Positions 43,214 to 51,982 of a stretch of DNA of 64,000 nucleotides are shown piece by piece; within the stretch, counting starts at the first letter, position 1; the number at the start of each line of letters is the position of its first letter. Made by a program: the position numbers and the translations under genes. The notes below the pieces were generated by a model. That model was not told the DNA's origin. It saw only the letters and a program-made list of their open reading frames with translations, and ran no database searches. Source of the stretch: CAVUPF01 sp963803755 (GTDB lineage Bacteria > Actinomycetota > Thermoleophilia > Solirubrobacterales > 70-9); assembly GCA_963803755.1 (NCBI GenBank), contig CAWDNP010000005.1, positions 224,969-288,968 of the forward strand. Reading direction: 5' to 3'.

Positions 43214-43969
43214 TCAGAAGGCCGAGCGCAGCAGCCCGCCGTCGATCGGGATCACGGTCCCTGTGATGTAGGCGGCGCGCTCGGAGCAGAGGAATGCGAC
43301 GAGGTCGCCGTACTCCTCGGGGCGGCCGAGGCGGGCAGCGGGGACCGCCGCCTTCGCGGCCTCCTCGGCGGCCTCGATCGAGCCGGCGTTGTCGGCAAGC
43401 CGTTCGGTCGCGAAACGCCCGGTGGCGACGGTGTTGACGGTGATCCCATCGGCGGCGACCTCGCGCGAGAGCGTCTTCAGGAAGCCGACCGCGGCCATCC
43501 GATGGGCGTTGGAGAGGTTTAGGCCCGGGATCGGCTCGCGGGTCGAGCTGGAGCCGACGTTAACGATCCGCCCCCAGTCGCGCTCGCGCATCCCCGGCAC
43601 GACCGCGCCAGCCAGTACCCGCGGCGCCAGGACGAGCGAGCGATAGGCGCGCTCCCAGTCACCGAGCTCGTGGTCGAGGGCGCCGCCGAGTGGCGGTCCG
43701 CCGGTGTTGGCAACGAGGATCTCGACCGGGCCGAGCGCCTCCGCAACCTCACCGGGCAGCGCCGCGACCCGGTCGAGGTCGGCGGCGTCGGCGGTGAAGG
43801 CGCTCACCTCGCCGTCGATGGCGGCGGCCGCCTCCTCGAGTTTCTCCGCGGAACGACTGGAGATCGCTACCCGCGCGCCCTCTCCCACAAGGGCAGCCGC
43901 GATCGCCCGCCCGAGGCCCCTACTCGCGCCCATCACCAGCGCGACACGTCCCTCGATCCCTAAGTCCAA
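43214..43969 (-). CDS. Short-chain dehydrogenase/reductase with atypical active site
   Basis: 251 residues from TTG 43969. Rossmann loop VALVMGASRGLGRAIAAALV, VANTGGPP (NAG-type position), GRIVNVGSSST. The usual YxxxK catalytic pair is replaced: the aligned region reads LNLSNAHRMAAVGFLKTLSR, so Tyr is Asn/Ser and Lys is Arg. This SNxxR variant occurs in a subgroup of FabG-like SDRs of uncertain activity. C-terminal YITGTVIPIDGGLLRS is classical. Convergent with lysS; start overlaps the membrane gene by 10 bp. Confidence 0.88.
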   Translation of the reverse strand: MDLGIEGRVALVMGASRGLGRAIAAALVGEGARVAISSRSAEKLEEAAAAIDGEVSAFTADAADLDRVAALPGEVAEALGPVEILVANTGGPPLGGALDHELGDWERAYRSLVLAPRVLAGAVVPGMRERDWGRIVNVGSSSTREPIPGLNLSNAHRMAAVGFLKTLSREVAADGITVNTVATGRFATERLADNAGSIEAAEEAAKAAVPAARLGRPEEYGDLVAFLCSERAAYITGTVIPIDGGLLRSAF

Positions 43970-44289
43970 GCCGTTTCCTCGGACGTACGGCGTGCGCACC
44001 AGGCCGCGAACAGGCCCACGGCGATCACGACCCCTAACCAGTGCATGCCGATAACCACGGCGATCGCGCTCACCACCCCCGCAAGCAGGGCCCCAGCCAA
44101 GGCGAAGCCCGTCGCCAGCCCTACGATCCGAGCCGTGAGAGCAGCGCAGCCGAACCAGGCGAGCGGTCCCGCCAGCCATCCCCAATCCACGAAGAACCCA
44201 TGCGAGAACACGATCGCGAGCACGAACGCCAGCAGTCCGACCGCAATCAGCTGCACCACCGCGACCCGCCAGAAGACCTCGAATCTCAC
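43960..44289 (-). CDS. Small integral membrane protein, unknown function
   Basis: GTG at 44289 gives MRFEVFWRVAVVQLIAVGLL; about 109 residues with four predicted TM segments (residues 8-28, 35-55, 60-78, 82-100). No recognised motif. It is translationally overlapped with the SDR gene, so the two are probably co-expressed. An upstream start at 44319 would add 10 charged residues. Confidence 0.7.
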   Translation of the reverse strand: MRFEVFWRVAVVQLIAVGLLAFVLAIVFSHGFFVDWGWLAGPLAWFGCAALTARIVGLATGFALAGALLAGVVSAIAVVIGMHWLGVVIAVGLFAAWCARRTSEETAWT

Positions 44290-44356
44290 GCCCGGATTCT
44301 CCCATCCCCTCCCAGGCAACCTCCTCCCGCCCTCCGTGTTCCATAATCGACACTCC

Positions 44357-44429
44357 GGGCGGTTAGCTCAGTTGGGAGAGCGCCTGCCTTACAAGCAGGA
44401 GGTCGCTGGTTCGAGCCCAGCACCGCCCA
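44357..44429 (+). tRNA. tRNA-Val (anticodon TAC)
   Basis: Acceptor GGGCGGT/ACCGCCC, D arm GCTC/GAGC, anticodon stem CCTGC/GCAGG with loop CTTACAA (anticodon TAC), T arm CTGGT-TCGAGCC-style arm (GCTGG/CCAGC), discriminator A. No encoded CCA. Its 3' 43 bases recur at 47366, so it appears to be an integration target. Confidence 0.96.
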
Positions 44430-44430
44430 T
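44388..44430 (+). repeat. Direct repeat, copy 1 (tRNA-Val 3' half; candidate attL)
   Basis: This 43-base segment, from the anticodon loop to one base past the tRNA end, is repeated at 47366-47408 with only two differences (G/A at the variable-loop end and C/T in the T stem). Near-exact copies of tRNA 3' ends flanking a few kb are the usual footprint of site-specific integration. Confidence 0.75.
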
Positions 44431-44663
44431 AGATGGCGCCCAAATCGCGGTTAGCCGGCACCGCCTTAAGCGCAGGTGCTGGCCCTTTGCCGTGAACGAG
44501 ATCACAACGGCGGTCGCAGCCAAGCGCCTCGCCGTTCGAGTACGTTCTCGACGCAGTGGTCTGGAACGTCGGGAAGGCTTCGTGGTGAGCCGACTTCTGC
44601 CGCCCGGTCTGTCGATAATCCAGGCTGGCCGCCTTCAACCGACCGGCTACCCAGATCAGGCCC

Positions 44664-44876
44664 ATGTCCCTTAGCTCCACACTCCGGATCGCGTCCGTCG
44701 AAGCTGGCTCGCTTCTGCGCGGTGCCATTCAGCGCTGGTCCCGGGCGCCAATACGAGGCAGGCTCAACCTGCTGTATTGGCTGCTCAACCTAATTGAGGA
44801 GCGACGTCAGAGGGGTCGAGCGGAAAGCCTGTCGAGAGCCCGCCGCTGGCTCGGCGTCCGGATGGAGAGCGCTTGA
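44664..44876 (+). CDS. Small basic hypothetical protein
   Basis: 70 residues: MSLSSTLRIASVEAGSLLRG, then LNLLYWLLNLIEERRQRGRA and a basic tail. Its TGA overlaps the TTG start of the glycosyltransferase, which supports translation. The single amphipathic/hydrophobic helix and Arg-rich end resemble the membrane-associating tails of some glycosyltransferases, so it may be a remnant of one. No family recognised. Confidence 0.4.
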   Translation: MSLSSTLRIASVEAGSLLRGAIQRWSRAPIRGRLNLLYWLLNLIEERRQRGRAESLSRARRWLGVRMESA

Positions 44877-46811
44877 AAATCTGTCTGGTCTCCTCCGAGC
44901 ACAGTCCCTGGGGTGGTCTCGGGCATTCCCACAGGCGCCTCGCCATCCTGCTCGCCTCCCGACACGAGGTGACTCTGATTCAGAGCGGCGGCTCCCCCGG
45001 ACATCCTGTGGCCCCTGAGGTCTCCGGCGTGCACGGGGTTTTCGCCAAGGTAAGCCCGGGCTTGGCCGAGACGACATTCTCCAGCGAGGACCATCGGCGC
45101 TCTGCAGCTGTGCTGGAGGCGATCGAGCAGGCATACGGCTCGGCGGGCCCCGACTACCTTGAGGTCCCTGATTACCACGCCCCAGGGCTGGTGCCTTTGC
45201 AAGCGCGCCGAGCCGAGCATCCACTGCTGCGGGATACGCTCGTCGGCGTGCGGATCTCGTCCACCGCGGAGTTGATCGGCCTCCACGACGGAACCCTCAA
45301 CCAGCCCGGAATGCGGCTCATCTGCGAGCTGGAGCGAGAGCAATTCCGGCTCGCGGACTGCCTCCTCTGGGCCGGGGGAAGCACTCTGGATCTTTACCAC
45401 CGCTACTACTCCGACCTCACCTTGCCGGAGGCGCTTCGCATCAGACGCCCCTTCGTGATTCCGCCCACTCCGCCGACCGTGGAGCCTCGCAAGTCCGGTC
45501 AGACGCTCAAGATCCTCTTCGTCGGCAGGTTGCAGCGCTTCAAGGGGGTGATCGATCTCGTCGAGGCCTGTCAGCGACTGCCGGTTGACGGCTGGCAGCT
45601 GACGATGATCGGCGCGGATACGTTTACAGCGCCCATGGGGCAGTCGGTCCGTATGACGATCGAGACGATGTGCGGAGATGACAGTCGCTTCCGCTTCGAA
45701 GAAGCACTTCCCCATGACGAGCTACAGCGACGGTGGACCGAACACGACCTGCTCGTCGTTCCCTCCCGGTTCGAGGTCTGGGGCAACGTTGCAATTGAGG
45801 CAATGCGGGCCGGTCTGCCCGTCCTCGCCACTCCGGTCGACGGCCTCACGGAGATAGTCGAGCCAGGCGTCACCGGCTGGCACACGGATGGCCTGGACGC
45901 CGCGGCGATCAGCCGAGCGTTGCTCTGGCTGCTCGAGAACCGCGAGGAGTTGGAGCGTGTTCGAGCCTCGGGAGCCGTCTTCGAGCGGTTCCTGCACCTC
46001 ACAGATCCCCACGAGGTCCTGAGGAGCTACGACTGCATCCTGGACTCAGCAGCTCCTCATACGGCAGCACCGTCCGTAGAGCCGGGCCACGAGCCCCTGG
46101 CAACCGCGATCGTCCCCTATCACGGCTCTTCCGCATACGTGAAAGAGGCCGTGGAGTCACTGCTAGCACAGACCCATCGCAACCTCGAGGTGCTGATCGT
46201 CAATGACGGCTCCTTCGAGGTGGACGACGATGTGCTCATCGAGCTGGCGACCGATCCTCGGGTGAGCATTGTCACCCAGCTCAATCACGGCGAGCCGTCG
46301 GCGCGAAACCTGGGAGCGTGCATCGCGGGAGGCGAGTACCTGGTGATGCTTGACGCCGACAACATGCTGGAAAGGGACTTCGTAGCTCGGGCGATCGAAG
46401 TACTTCGCCACGAGCCGGATCTGGCGTATGTGACCTGTTGGCTCCGCTTCATCAACCCTGACGGTTCCAAGCTATCCAACATCACCGGGTACGCCCCGCT
46501 TGGGAATCGAGTCGTGAACGACGATACGCACAACTGGGACGGGGACGCGATCGCGGTCCTCCCGCGCAGGATCTTCTCTGAGCTCGGATATCGCTATGAG
46601 CCGACCGCTGGCCTGCAGTCCGACTGGGAGCTCTATAGGTGCCTAAGAAGACGACGGCAGGTTCGGCGCAGTAATTCCCGAGCGACTCGCCAGATACAGG
46701 GTCCACTCCGACTCGTTGCTCAAGACGCACCGAGATGAAGTTCAGAGGCGAAGCTGGGACGAAGCGCTCACGCGACGCCGGCTCCGGGCTCGACAAACGG
46801 GGGAGGTATGA
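44873..46811 (+). CDS. Bifunctional glycosyltransferase: GT4 domain fused to GT2 domain, frameshifted near the end
   Basis: TTG at 44873 overlaps the preceding stop: MKICLVSSEHSPWGGLGHSH. GT4 part (1-390): LEVPDYHAPGLV, LKILFVGRLQRFKGVIDLV, RFEEALPHDELQRRW, LLVVPSRFEVWGNVAIEAM (E-x7-E type), VDGLTEIVEPGVTGW. GT2 part (about 405-640): ATAIVPYHGSSAYVKEAVES, LEVLIVNDGSFEVDDD, YLVMLDADNMLERDFV (DxD), ending with LQSDWELYRCL. A frame change near 46643 restores RFGAVIPERLARYRVHSDS and a stop at 46809-46811 overlapping the next ATG. About 646 codons. Likely acts on surface polysaccharide or glycoprotein. Confidence 0.88.
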
Positions 46812-47158
46812 GGCAGCCGAAGAAGACGGAGGCAAGACCCGATGAGGAGTGCCGCATCGATGAGCTACTCCGTGTAAATGCCGAGCTCGCGGCGGAGATA
46901 CGCGACCTTGCCCTTGGACGAGCAAACGCCCCGCGGCCCTCGCAGCTCCCCGCTGCCCGACGAGTGGCGATACTCCAGGACGAGCGCAACTCTTTGGCCG
47001 CGGAACTCGAGGCCGCTCGCGCCGAGTTGCGTGCCGTCGGGGCGGAGCGAGACGGGTTGCGCCGCCACCAGAGTGAGCTGGAGAGGGAGGTGGCGCGGCT
47101 TCGCGGCGGCTTCGCTGGCCTCATAAGGCGCGCTAGGGCCCGCACCTTGAGGTCTTGA
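46808..47158 (+). CDS. Coiled-coil protein linked to glycosyltransferase
   Basis: 116 residues, ATG overlapping the glycosyltransferase stop (ATGA). Heptad-like throughout: DELLRVNAELAAEIRDLALG, ILQDERNSLAAELEAARAEL, HQSELEREVARLRGGF, ending in a basic segment LIRRARARTLRS. Short coiled-coil proteins often follow or are fused to polysaccharide glycosyltransferases. Last gene of the presumed tRNA-Val island. Confidence 0.6.
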   Translation: MRQPKKTEARPDEECRIDELLRVNAELAAEIRDLALGRANAPRPSQLPAARRVAILQDERNSLAAELEAARAELRAVGAERDGLRRHQSELEREVARLRGGFAGLIRRARARTLRS

Positions 47159-47459
47159 GAGGCAAGTGCGATTGCCGTCGATCCCCCGTACCGAGGAGAT
47201 CGTCCGATGATCCGTTGACCACGCGAGTAGACCAGTCGGCTATGGAAGCTTCTTGGAAGCGACAGACGGCAGCAGAAGACGCAAAATCTAGGGGCAATGC
47301 GGCAATGCGGTCGATTTCCAGCCAAAGCGCCACAAAGCGCAGCAGATGGCAACAGGTTGGCGCAACTTACAAGCAGGAGGTCACTGGTTCGAGCCCAGTA
47401 CCGCCCATCATCAACGGAATCGCTGGCAACGCCGAAAGGGTACGCCCACGGGCATCCGC
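47159..47459. other. Intergenic stretch holding the tRNA-Val remnant
   Basis: No convincing gene on either strand. The GC content seems lower than in flanking genes. It contains the 3'-half tRNA-Val copy at 47366-47408; nothing resembling an integrase, transposase or recombination directionality factor is seen. Confidence 0.5.
47366..47408 (+). repeat. Direct repeat, copy 2 (tRNA-Val 3' half remnant; candidate attR)
   Basis: Second copy of the 43-base tRNA-Val 3' end, with two substitutions. The upstream 35 bases do not resemble a tRNA 5' half, so this is not a functional tRNA gene. Together with 44388-44430 it brackets about 2.9 kb. Confidence 0.75.
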
Positions 47460-48266
47460 CTACATGAGGATGCTTCGCAGGGCGGATGGAGTCGACCCCG
47501 TTTCGCTGCGGATCACTCGACAAAGGTGGCTCTGATCAGAGACGCCGAGGTCGGCGGCCAGCCTAGCCAGATCGCGCTCGCCATCGGCCAGGCGCTCTAG
47601 CGTGTTGCGGACTCGCAAGCGCATGCGGTGGCGGGAGATCGTGTGGCCGTTCGTCAAGCGAAACACGCGACTGAGGTGGTGGGGGGAGATCGTCAAGGTA
47701 CGGGCCAGGTCGGGTAGTGAGCGCTGCGGATCGGCGATCAGGGCCTCACGTGCGCCATCGGCGAGGGAGCGACGGGCGCAGGCTGTGGTTGGGCGACCGG
47801 ACGCGACTCGGCTTAGATCGACCTGCTCGAGCACGGAAGCGCTCAGCTCTATCGCCTGCTCGTGCAGTTCGTGGGAGTCGGTACCGCGGCGAGCTCCGGC
47901 GAGCAGCAGACGGTGCTCGAGGTCGAGCCGTGGCGAGATTGGGAGCGGCCCGGACGGCAGGGCCGGATCACCACCCCACAGCGAGGCGATGAGACCCTCG
48001 GTGAGGCTTAGCGACGTGCAATCATCGCCATGGGCTTGCGGGTGGTCATAGCGCTGTTCTTCGCCAGGGTTGATGCAGTAGGCGACGGTTGGATCGAGCA
48101 GCGCCTCGACGCCCTCGACGCTTCGCACGAAGCAGCCTCGGCGCACGAACACGAGCGCATGTCCGCTCGCCTCCTCGGTGTGCCGGCCCCGGCCGACCGG
48201 GTGAGAGCAGGCGACGTCGGCGATCTCAACGCCGCCGTGACTCAGGACCGTGTGGGCGCGCAGCAT
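47460..48266 (-). CDS. AraC-family transcriptional regulator
   Basis: About 268 residues from ATG 48266 (MLRAHTVLSHGGVEIADV); an upstream ATG at 48353 is less likely. The N-terminal half is a cupin-like sensor (VAYCINPGEEQRYDHP). The C-terminal double HTH is typical: SLPDLARTLTISPHHLSRVF, GHTISRHRMRLRVRNTLERL, RLAADLGVSDQSHLCRVIRS. Divergent from the SRPBCC gene with a 70-bp gap, suggesting it controls that gene or itself. Confidence 0.9.
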   Translation of the reverse strand: MLRAHTVLSHGGVEIADVACSHPVGRGRHTEEASGHALVFVRRGCFVRSVEGVEALLDPTVAYCINPGEEQRYDHPQAHGDDCTSLSLTEGLIASLWGGDPALPSGPLPISPRLDLEHRLLLAGARRGTDSHELHEQAIELSASVLEQVDLSRVASGRPTTACARRSLADGAREALIADPQRSLPDLARTLTISPHHLSRVFRLTNGHTISRHRMRLRVRNTLERLADGERDLARLAADLGVSDQSHLCRVIRSETGSTPSALRSILM

Positions 48267-48336
48267 GCTTGCGATCGTCCCATATGAGCACAAATGTCCA
48301 AGACCACGGGCGTGGCCGTCGGAAGACTCTCCGTGC

Positions 48337-48756
48337 ATGGCTTCTATCCGCAAGGAGATCCTGATCGACGCTCCCCAGGAGGCCGTCTGGGCGGCGCTTC
48401 GCGATTGGGGCGCGATTCACCAGCGCCTCGCGCCGGGCTTCGTCGTTGATGCCCGCCTTGACGGAGAGGACAGGATCGTCACCTTCTTCAACGGGACGGT
48501 TGTTCGTGAGCTTCTTGTCGATCTCGACGACGAAGCTCACCGGCTCGTCTGGTCAGTGATCGACGGGCCCTACGTCCACCACAACGGATCAGCGCAAGTC
48601 TTTGCTACAGATGACGGCCGCACTCAGTTCGTTTGGATCGCCGACCTCCTGCCGAATAACGACGAGCTCGTCATGCTCACCGGCGAGCTCATGGAGCAGG
48701 GCACGAGAGTTATCAAGAAGACGCTGGAGTCTGAGACGACAGTTGGTAGCGGGTAA
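48337..48756 (+). CDS. SRPBCC / START-like (polyketide cyclase-type) protein
   Basis: 139 residues from ATG 48337: MASIRKEILIDAPQEAVWAA, AIHQRLAPGFVVDARLDG, GTVVRELLVDLDDEAHRLVW, QFVWIADLLPNNDELVMLTG. The helix-grip fold binds hydrophobic ligands. No catalytic role can be assigned. Probable partner or target of the divergent AraC regulator. Confidence 0.88.
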   Translation: MASIRKEILIDAPQEAVWAALRDWGAIHQRLAPGFVVDARLDGEDRIVTFFNGTVVRELLVDLDDEAHRLVWSVIDGPYVHHNGSAQVFATDDGRTQFVWIADLLPNNDELVMLTGELMEQGTRVIKKTLESETTVGSG

Positions 48757-49022
48757 GCGCAGGAGCGCTTTCCTCGGTGAAGCTAACCGACGAGCAGCCC
48801 CGAAGCGGCTATCGAGGCCATTGTCTAGATGGGGATCGGCTCGCCGGCCAGTCGCAAAACTGGCCTGGTTCGTGTACTGACAAGTACGGTTCTGGAGCCC
48901 CCTTACCTTTGGCGTATATTTGGCTGTGTAGGGATGCACGCAGGTCGCCAAGCGCTATACCACGACGATCGAGCGGCTTTAGACACCGGGAGATCACCAA
49001 CGGCCGGCCTGATCGGCGTCTG

Positions 49023-50358
49023 ATGGTGCCCACGACCCGTTACGCGCGCAGTGGCGATGCGACCATCGCCTATCAGGTCACGGGAGACGGAGGGCTCGAT
49101 CTGCTGTTCATGACCGGCTGGATCTCCCAGATCGAGCAGCTCTGGGAGTCTCCCGCCCTGCGTCGTTTGCTGGAGCGTCTAGCGGTGTTCAGCCGACTGA
49201 TCCTGTTCGACCGCCGCGGGAGCGGACTGTCCGACAGCGTCGGTGAGTCCTACACCCTTGAGCAAGAGGTATGCGACGCGCTCGCAGTACTCGATGCCGC
49301 GGGCAGCGAGCGGGCAGCGCTATTCACCTACGGCTTGGGCGGGCCGGTCGGCGCGCTGCTCGCCGCCGATCGCCCGGAGCGGGTCGACGCGCTGATCATG
49401 TATGCCTCTATCGCGCGCACGTCCTGGGCTCCGGACTACGACTGGGCGATGACCGTCGAGGATCGCGCCCAGTGGACCGAGCACACGCTCGCTGCCTGGG
49501 GCGAGACCGACGGTCCCGGACTTGCGGTGTTGGCTCCTTCGATGGCCGATGACCCAGCGCTTGCAGCGTGGCTCGCGCGCCTTCAGCGCCTGGCGGCGAG
49601 CCCGAGCGAGGCCCGCATCCTCCTAACCGCCGCGGATCAGACTCGACGTGCGTGACACGCTGCCCCGCATCCGCGTCCCAACGCTGGTCATGCACCGATC
49701 GCAAGACAGCGCCTGGGACCCCCGTCACTCGCGTTACCTGGCCGAGCACATCCCGGGAGCCCGCTACATCGAGCTGGATGGAATCGACTCCCTCCCGTTT
49801 GTCGGCGACAGCGATGCGATCATCGAAGAGATCGAGGAGTTCCTCACCGGCGGACGGGGCGGCGGTGAGCTGGCGCGGGCGCTACTCACGGTGATGTTCA
49901 CCGACATCGTCGAGGCGACGGCGCGCGCCGCCGAGCTCGGCGACGGCCGCTGGCGCGATCTGCTCGCGCGCCATGACGAGGAGGTGCGCAAGGAGCTGAA
50001 CCGCTTCGAGGGCCGCGAGGTCAAGACTGTCGGCGACGGTTTCCTGGCGACGTTCGCCGGTCCACCGTCGAGCGCGCTGCGCTGCGCTCTGGCGATCATC
50101 AACGCGGCGCGCGAGCTCGGGGTCGAGGTACGCATTGGCATGCACACCGGCGAGTGCGAGCTGATCGGCGACGACGTCGGTGGGATGGCGGTCCACATCG
50201 CCTCGCGCGTGAACGGGCTTGCGGGCGCCAGCGAGGTGCTCGTCTCAGGGACCGTATTTGGGACGGTCGTGGGCGGACCGTTCACATTCGAGGATCGGGG
50301 CTTTCACGAGCTCAAAGGCGTCCCCGGCCGTTGGCCACTGTTCGCGCTCGGCGGTTGA
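49023..50358 (+). CDS. Alpha/beta hydrolase fused to class III adenylate/guanylate cyclase, frameshifted
   Basis: ATG 49023: MVPTTRYARSGDATIAYQVT. Hydrolase domain (residues 1-270): FMTGWISQIEQLWE, LILFDRRGSGLSD, with the nucleophile-elbow position reading TYGLGGPVG rather than GxSxG, then after a frame change near 49645 VPTLVMHRSQDSAWDP. Class III cyclase domain: LLTVMFTDIVEATARAA (first metal Asp), EVKTVGDGFLATF (second Asp), VEVRIGMHTGECELIGDD, GMAVHIASRVNGLAGASE. Length 3n+1, about 445 codons. This hydrolase-cyclase fusion occurs in actinobacteria; the hydrolase half may be a sensor. Confidence 0.9.
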
Positions 50359-50533
50359 AACACAGAACCACGATGGCGGCGGGTCCGAGTGCGGCTGAGA
50401 TCCAAGGGCCGCTGCTGGAGCTGCGTCAAAAGCTGGGACTGCTCCGGTTCTCCATCGACGAATGTGTCAAGCGGTGAATTTCGTCGGCACGGGAGGTCTA
50501 CGCTCACGAAATCCAACGAGATAAGGAGGCTGC

Positions 50534-50875
50534 ATGCCTGCCCACGACCGCTTGGGGCTCGTCCGCGACGCCTACAGGGCCTATGAGTCCGGCGATCGCC
50601 GCGTTGTCGAGGAGCTTCTGAGCGACGACTTCACGTTCTATAGCCCAGCCGACGTGGGAATCGACCGCGCGAGGTACTTCGAGCGCTGTTGGCCGAACTC
50701 TGAGCTCATCGAGACCGTCGAGTTCACGCGCCTCATTGAGGCCGGCGATGAGGTTGTAGTCACCTACGAGAGCACGAAGACCGACGGAAACCGATTCCGA
50801 AACACCGAGGTGCTCACGTTCGACGGCGACAAGATCTGTAAGACGGAGGTCTACTTCGGTTGGAACCTCGCGTGA
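50534..50875 (+). CDS. SnoaL/NTF2-like small protein
   Basis: 113 residues: LVRDAYRAYESGDRRVVEEL, DDFTFYSPADVGIDRARYF, IEAGDEVVVTYESTKTDG, NTEVLTFDGDKICKTEVYFG, a standard NTF2-like cone fold often found as ketosteroid-isomerase-like or stress-linked proteins. Preceded by a good ribosome site (AAGGAGG around 50523-50529). Catalytic role unknown. Confidence 0.85.
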   Translation: MPAHDRLGLVRDAYRAYESGDRRVVEELLSDDFTFYSPADVGIDRARYFERCWPNSELIETVEFTRLIEAGDEVVVTYESTKTDGNRFRNTEVLTFDGDKICKTEVYFGWNLA

Positions 50876-50935
50876 TCGCGTTGGTGGGGCATGCGAGGGG
50901 CTCCTATGCGCTTGATCTGCATTGCCCCGCCGAAG

Positions 50936-51502
50936 CTACAGGCCGCTGGGGTGGCGGGCCACGAACCCCTTCGAGGGGATCATCTCCCGGTGCCAGCGGG
51001 GGCCGGTGACGCCGGGCCGGTCATAGAGGGTGTCATAGAGGAGGCCCGCTACCACCAGGTAGACGTGGCCGGGGTGGGCATAGACGGTGATCCAGCGTCC
51101 AATGCCGGGCTCTCCCCAGCTCATCAGTTGCCCCGGAACGAGCGGCGTTTCGAGCAGCCCGCCGCCATGCAGGGCATAGCTGACCGAGCCCGAGCAGTCA
51201 TAGCCGCGCGACCTCCAGCTCAGGTGGCCGCCTCCCCAGACATAGGGCCGGTGGTCGATGCTGTTTGCGGCGGCGATCACCGCCTTCACCGTCGGCGGGG
51301 CGTTGGGGGGAGGTATCGCCCTGCCGTCGACCAGTTCCGCCCCGCACGTCTCGCTCGTCCGCGGCACACCGAGCACACCGGGCCGGCACTGCCCCGAGCC
51401 CTGGGGGAGGAGGGTCGCTGCCTGCGCACCCCACGCCGCCAGCATGGCACCCGTGCTCATGATCGCGAGCGCGAGCCAGAACCCTCCTCGCGTGGCTATC
51501 AC
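50936..51502 (-). CDS. Secreted NlpC/P60-like cell wall hydrolase
   Basis: 188 residues. Signal peptide-like N-terminus (WLALAIMSTGAMLAAWGAQA). Catalytic core: VKAVIAAANSIDHRPYVWGG, YDCSGSVSYAL with the nucleophile Cys, and HPGHVYLVVAGLLYDTL with the His. Likely a D,L-endopeptidase or amidase on peptidoglycan outside the cell. Convergent with the SnoaL gene. Confidence 0.85.
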   Translation of the reverse strand: MIATRGGFWLALAIMSTGAMLAAWGAQAATLLPQGSGQCRPGVLGVPRTSETCGAELVDGRAIPPPNAPPTVKAVIAAANSIDHRPYVWGGGHLSWRSRGYDCSGSVSYALHGGGLLETPLVPGQLMSWGEPGIGRWITVYAHPGHVYLVVAGLLYDTLYDRPGVTGPRWHREMIPSKGFVARHPSGL

Positions 51503-51521
51503 GGGTTCCGAGCTTAGCTGG

Positions 51522-51561
51522 CATACGGGGACGTGGGGTTCGAGCCCACGTCCTTCGTATG
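51522..51561. other. Strong inverted repeat / hairpin, unknown role
   Basis: CATACG and CGTATG (6 bp) enclose GGACGTGGG and CCCACGTCC (9 bp), with a 7-base loop GTTCGAG and a small internal bulge: a 40-base hairpin just upstream of the NlpC/P60 start. There is no T-run on either side. The loop TTCGAG and paired GTGG/CCAC resemble a tRNA T-arm, but no tRNA surrounds it. Confidence 0.55.
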
Positions 51562-51661
51562 ACGCCGGTCGCTTTCGGGCCGCTGTCTAACAGATGCTTG
51601 ATGGCGCGCCGGATCGCTGCAAATCCGCCGTGGCTCGCACTGAACGGGATCGGTCCATCAA

Positions 51662-51946
51662 TCAACTTCTCGAGCTCTTCCCGCGCAGCCGTTCCCAGAG
51701 CGACGGCGGGCGAGGCTGGGTGCGCCGCCACTCGTCCTGGGTCGGGAGCCGGCCGGCCTTGCGCTCGGCGAGAACGCAGGCGGTGTGGGCGTGGCGACGG
51801 CGCGTGGTGTCGCCTTCGGGGGCGATCAGCATGTGCTCGCTGAGGGCTGGCAGGTGGTTGCCGCAGAACGGGCAGCGGTAGGTGGCCGGCTTGCGGTTCT
51901 GCGCCCGCCGCGCCGACCACCAGCGAACGGGCGCCCCCTTGCTCAT
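51662..51946 (-). CDS. Small putative zinc-binding protein
   Basis: 94 residues. Central region TYRCPFCGNHLPALSEHML, then TRRRHAHTACVLAERKAGRL, so potential zinc ligands are CxxC, H and C. Basic N- and C-termini. Reads as a conserved actinobacterial small protein; no function known. 36 bp downstream of the MpaB-like gene on the same strand. Confidence 0.65.
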   Translation of the reverse strand: MSKGAPVRWWSARRAQNRKPATYRCPFCGNHLPALSEHMLIAPEGDTTRRRHAHTACVLAERKAGRLPTQDEWRRTQPRPPSLWERLRGKSSRS

Positions 51947-51982
51947 CTGGCGCCGATACGGGAGCGGGTGCTGCGCACTGGC

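Noticed and set aside
44430..47365. Integrase or transposase inside the tRNA-Val segment
   Set aside because: No frame on either strand shows integrase or transposase motifs.
50373..50477. 34-codon frame between the hydrolase-cyclase and SnoaL genes
   Set aside because: Too short, no clear ribosome site or similarity; only a helix-prone peptide.
51198..51920. Minus-strand frame overlapping the NlpC/P60 and zinc-binding genes
   Set aside because: Arg/Pro-rich translation in the wrong frame of both genes; shadow.
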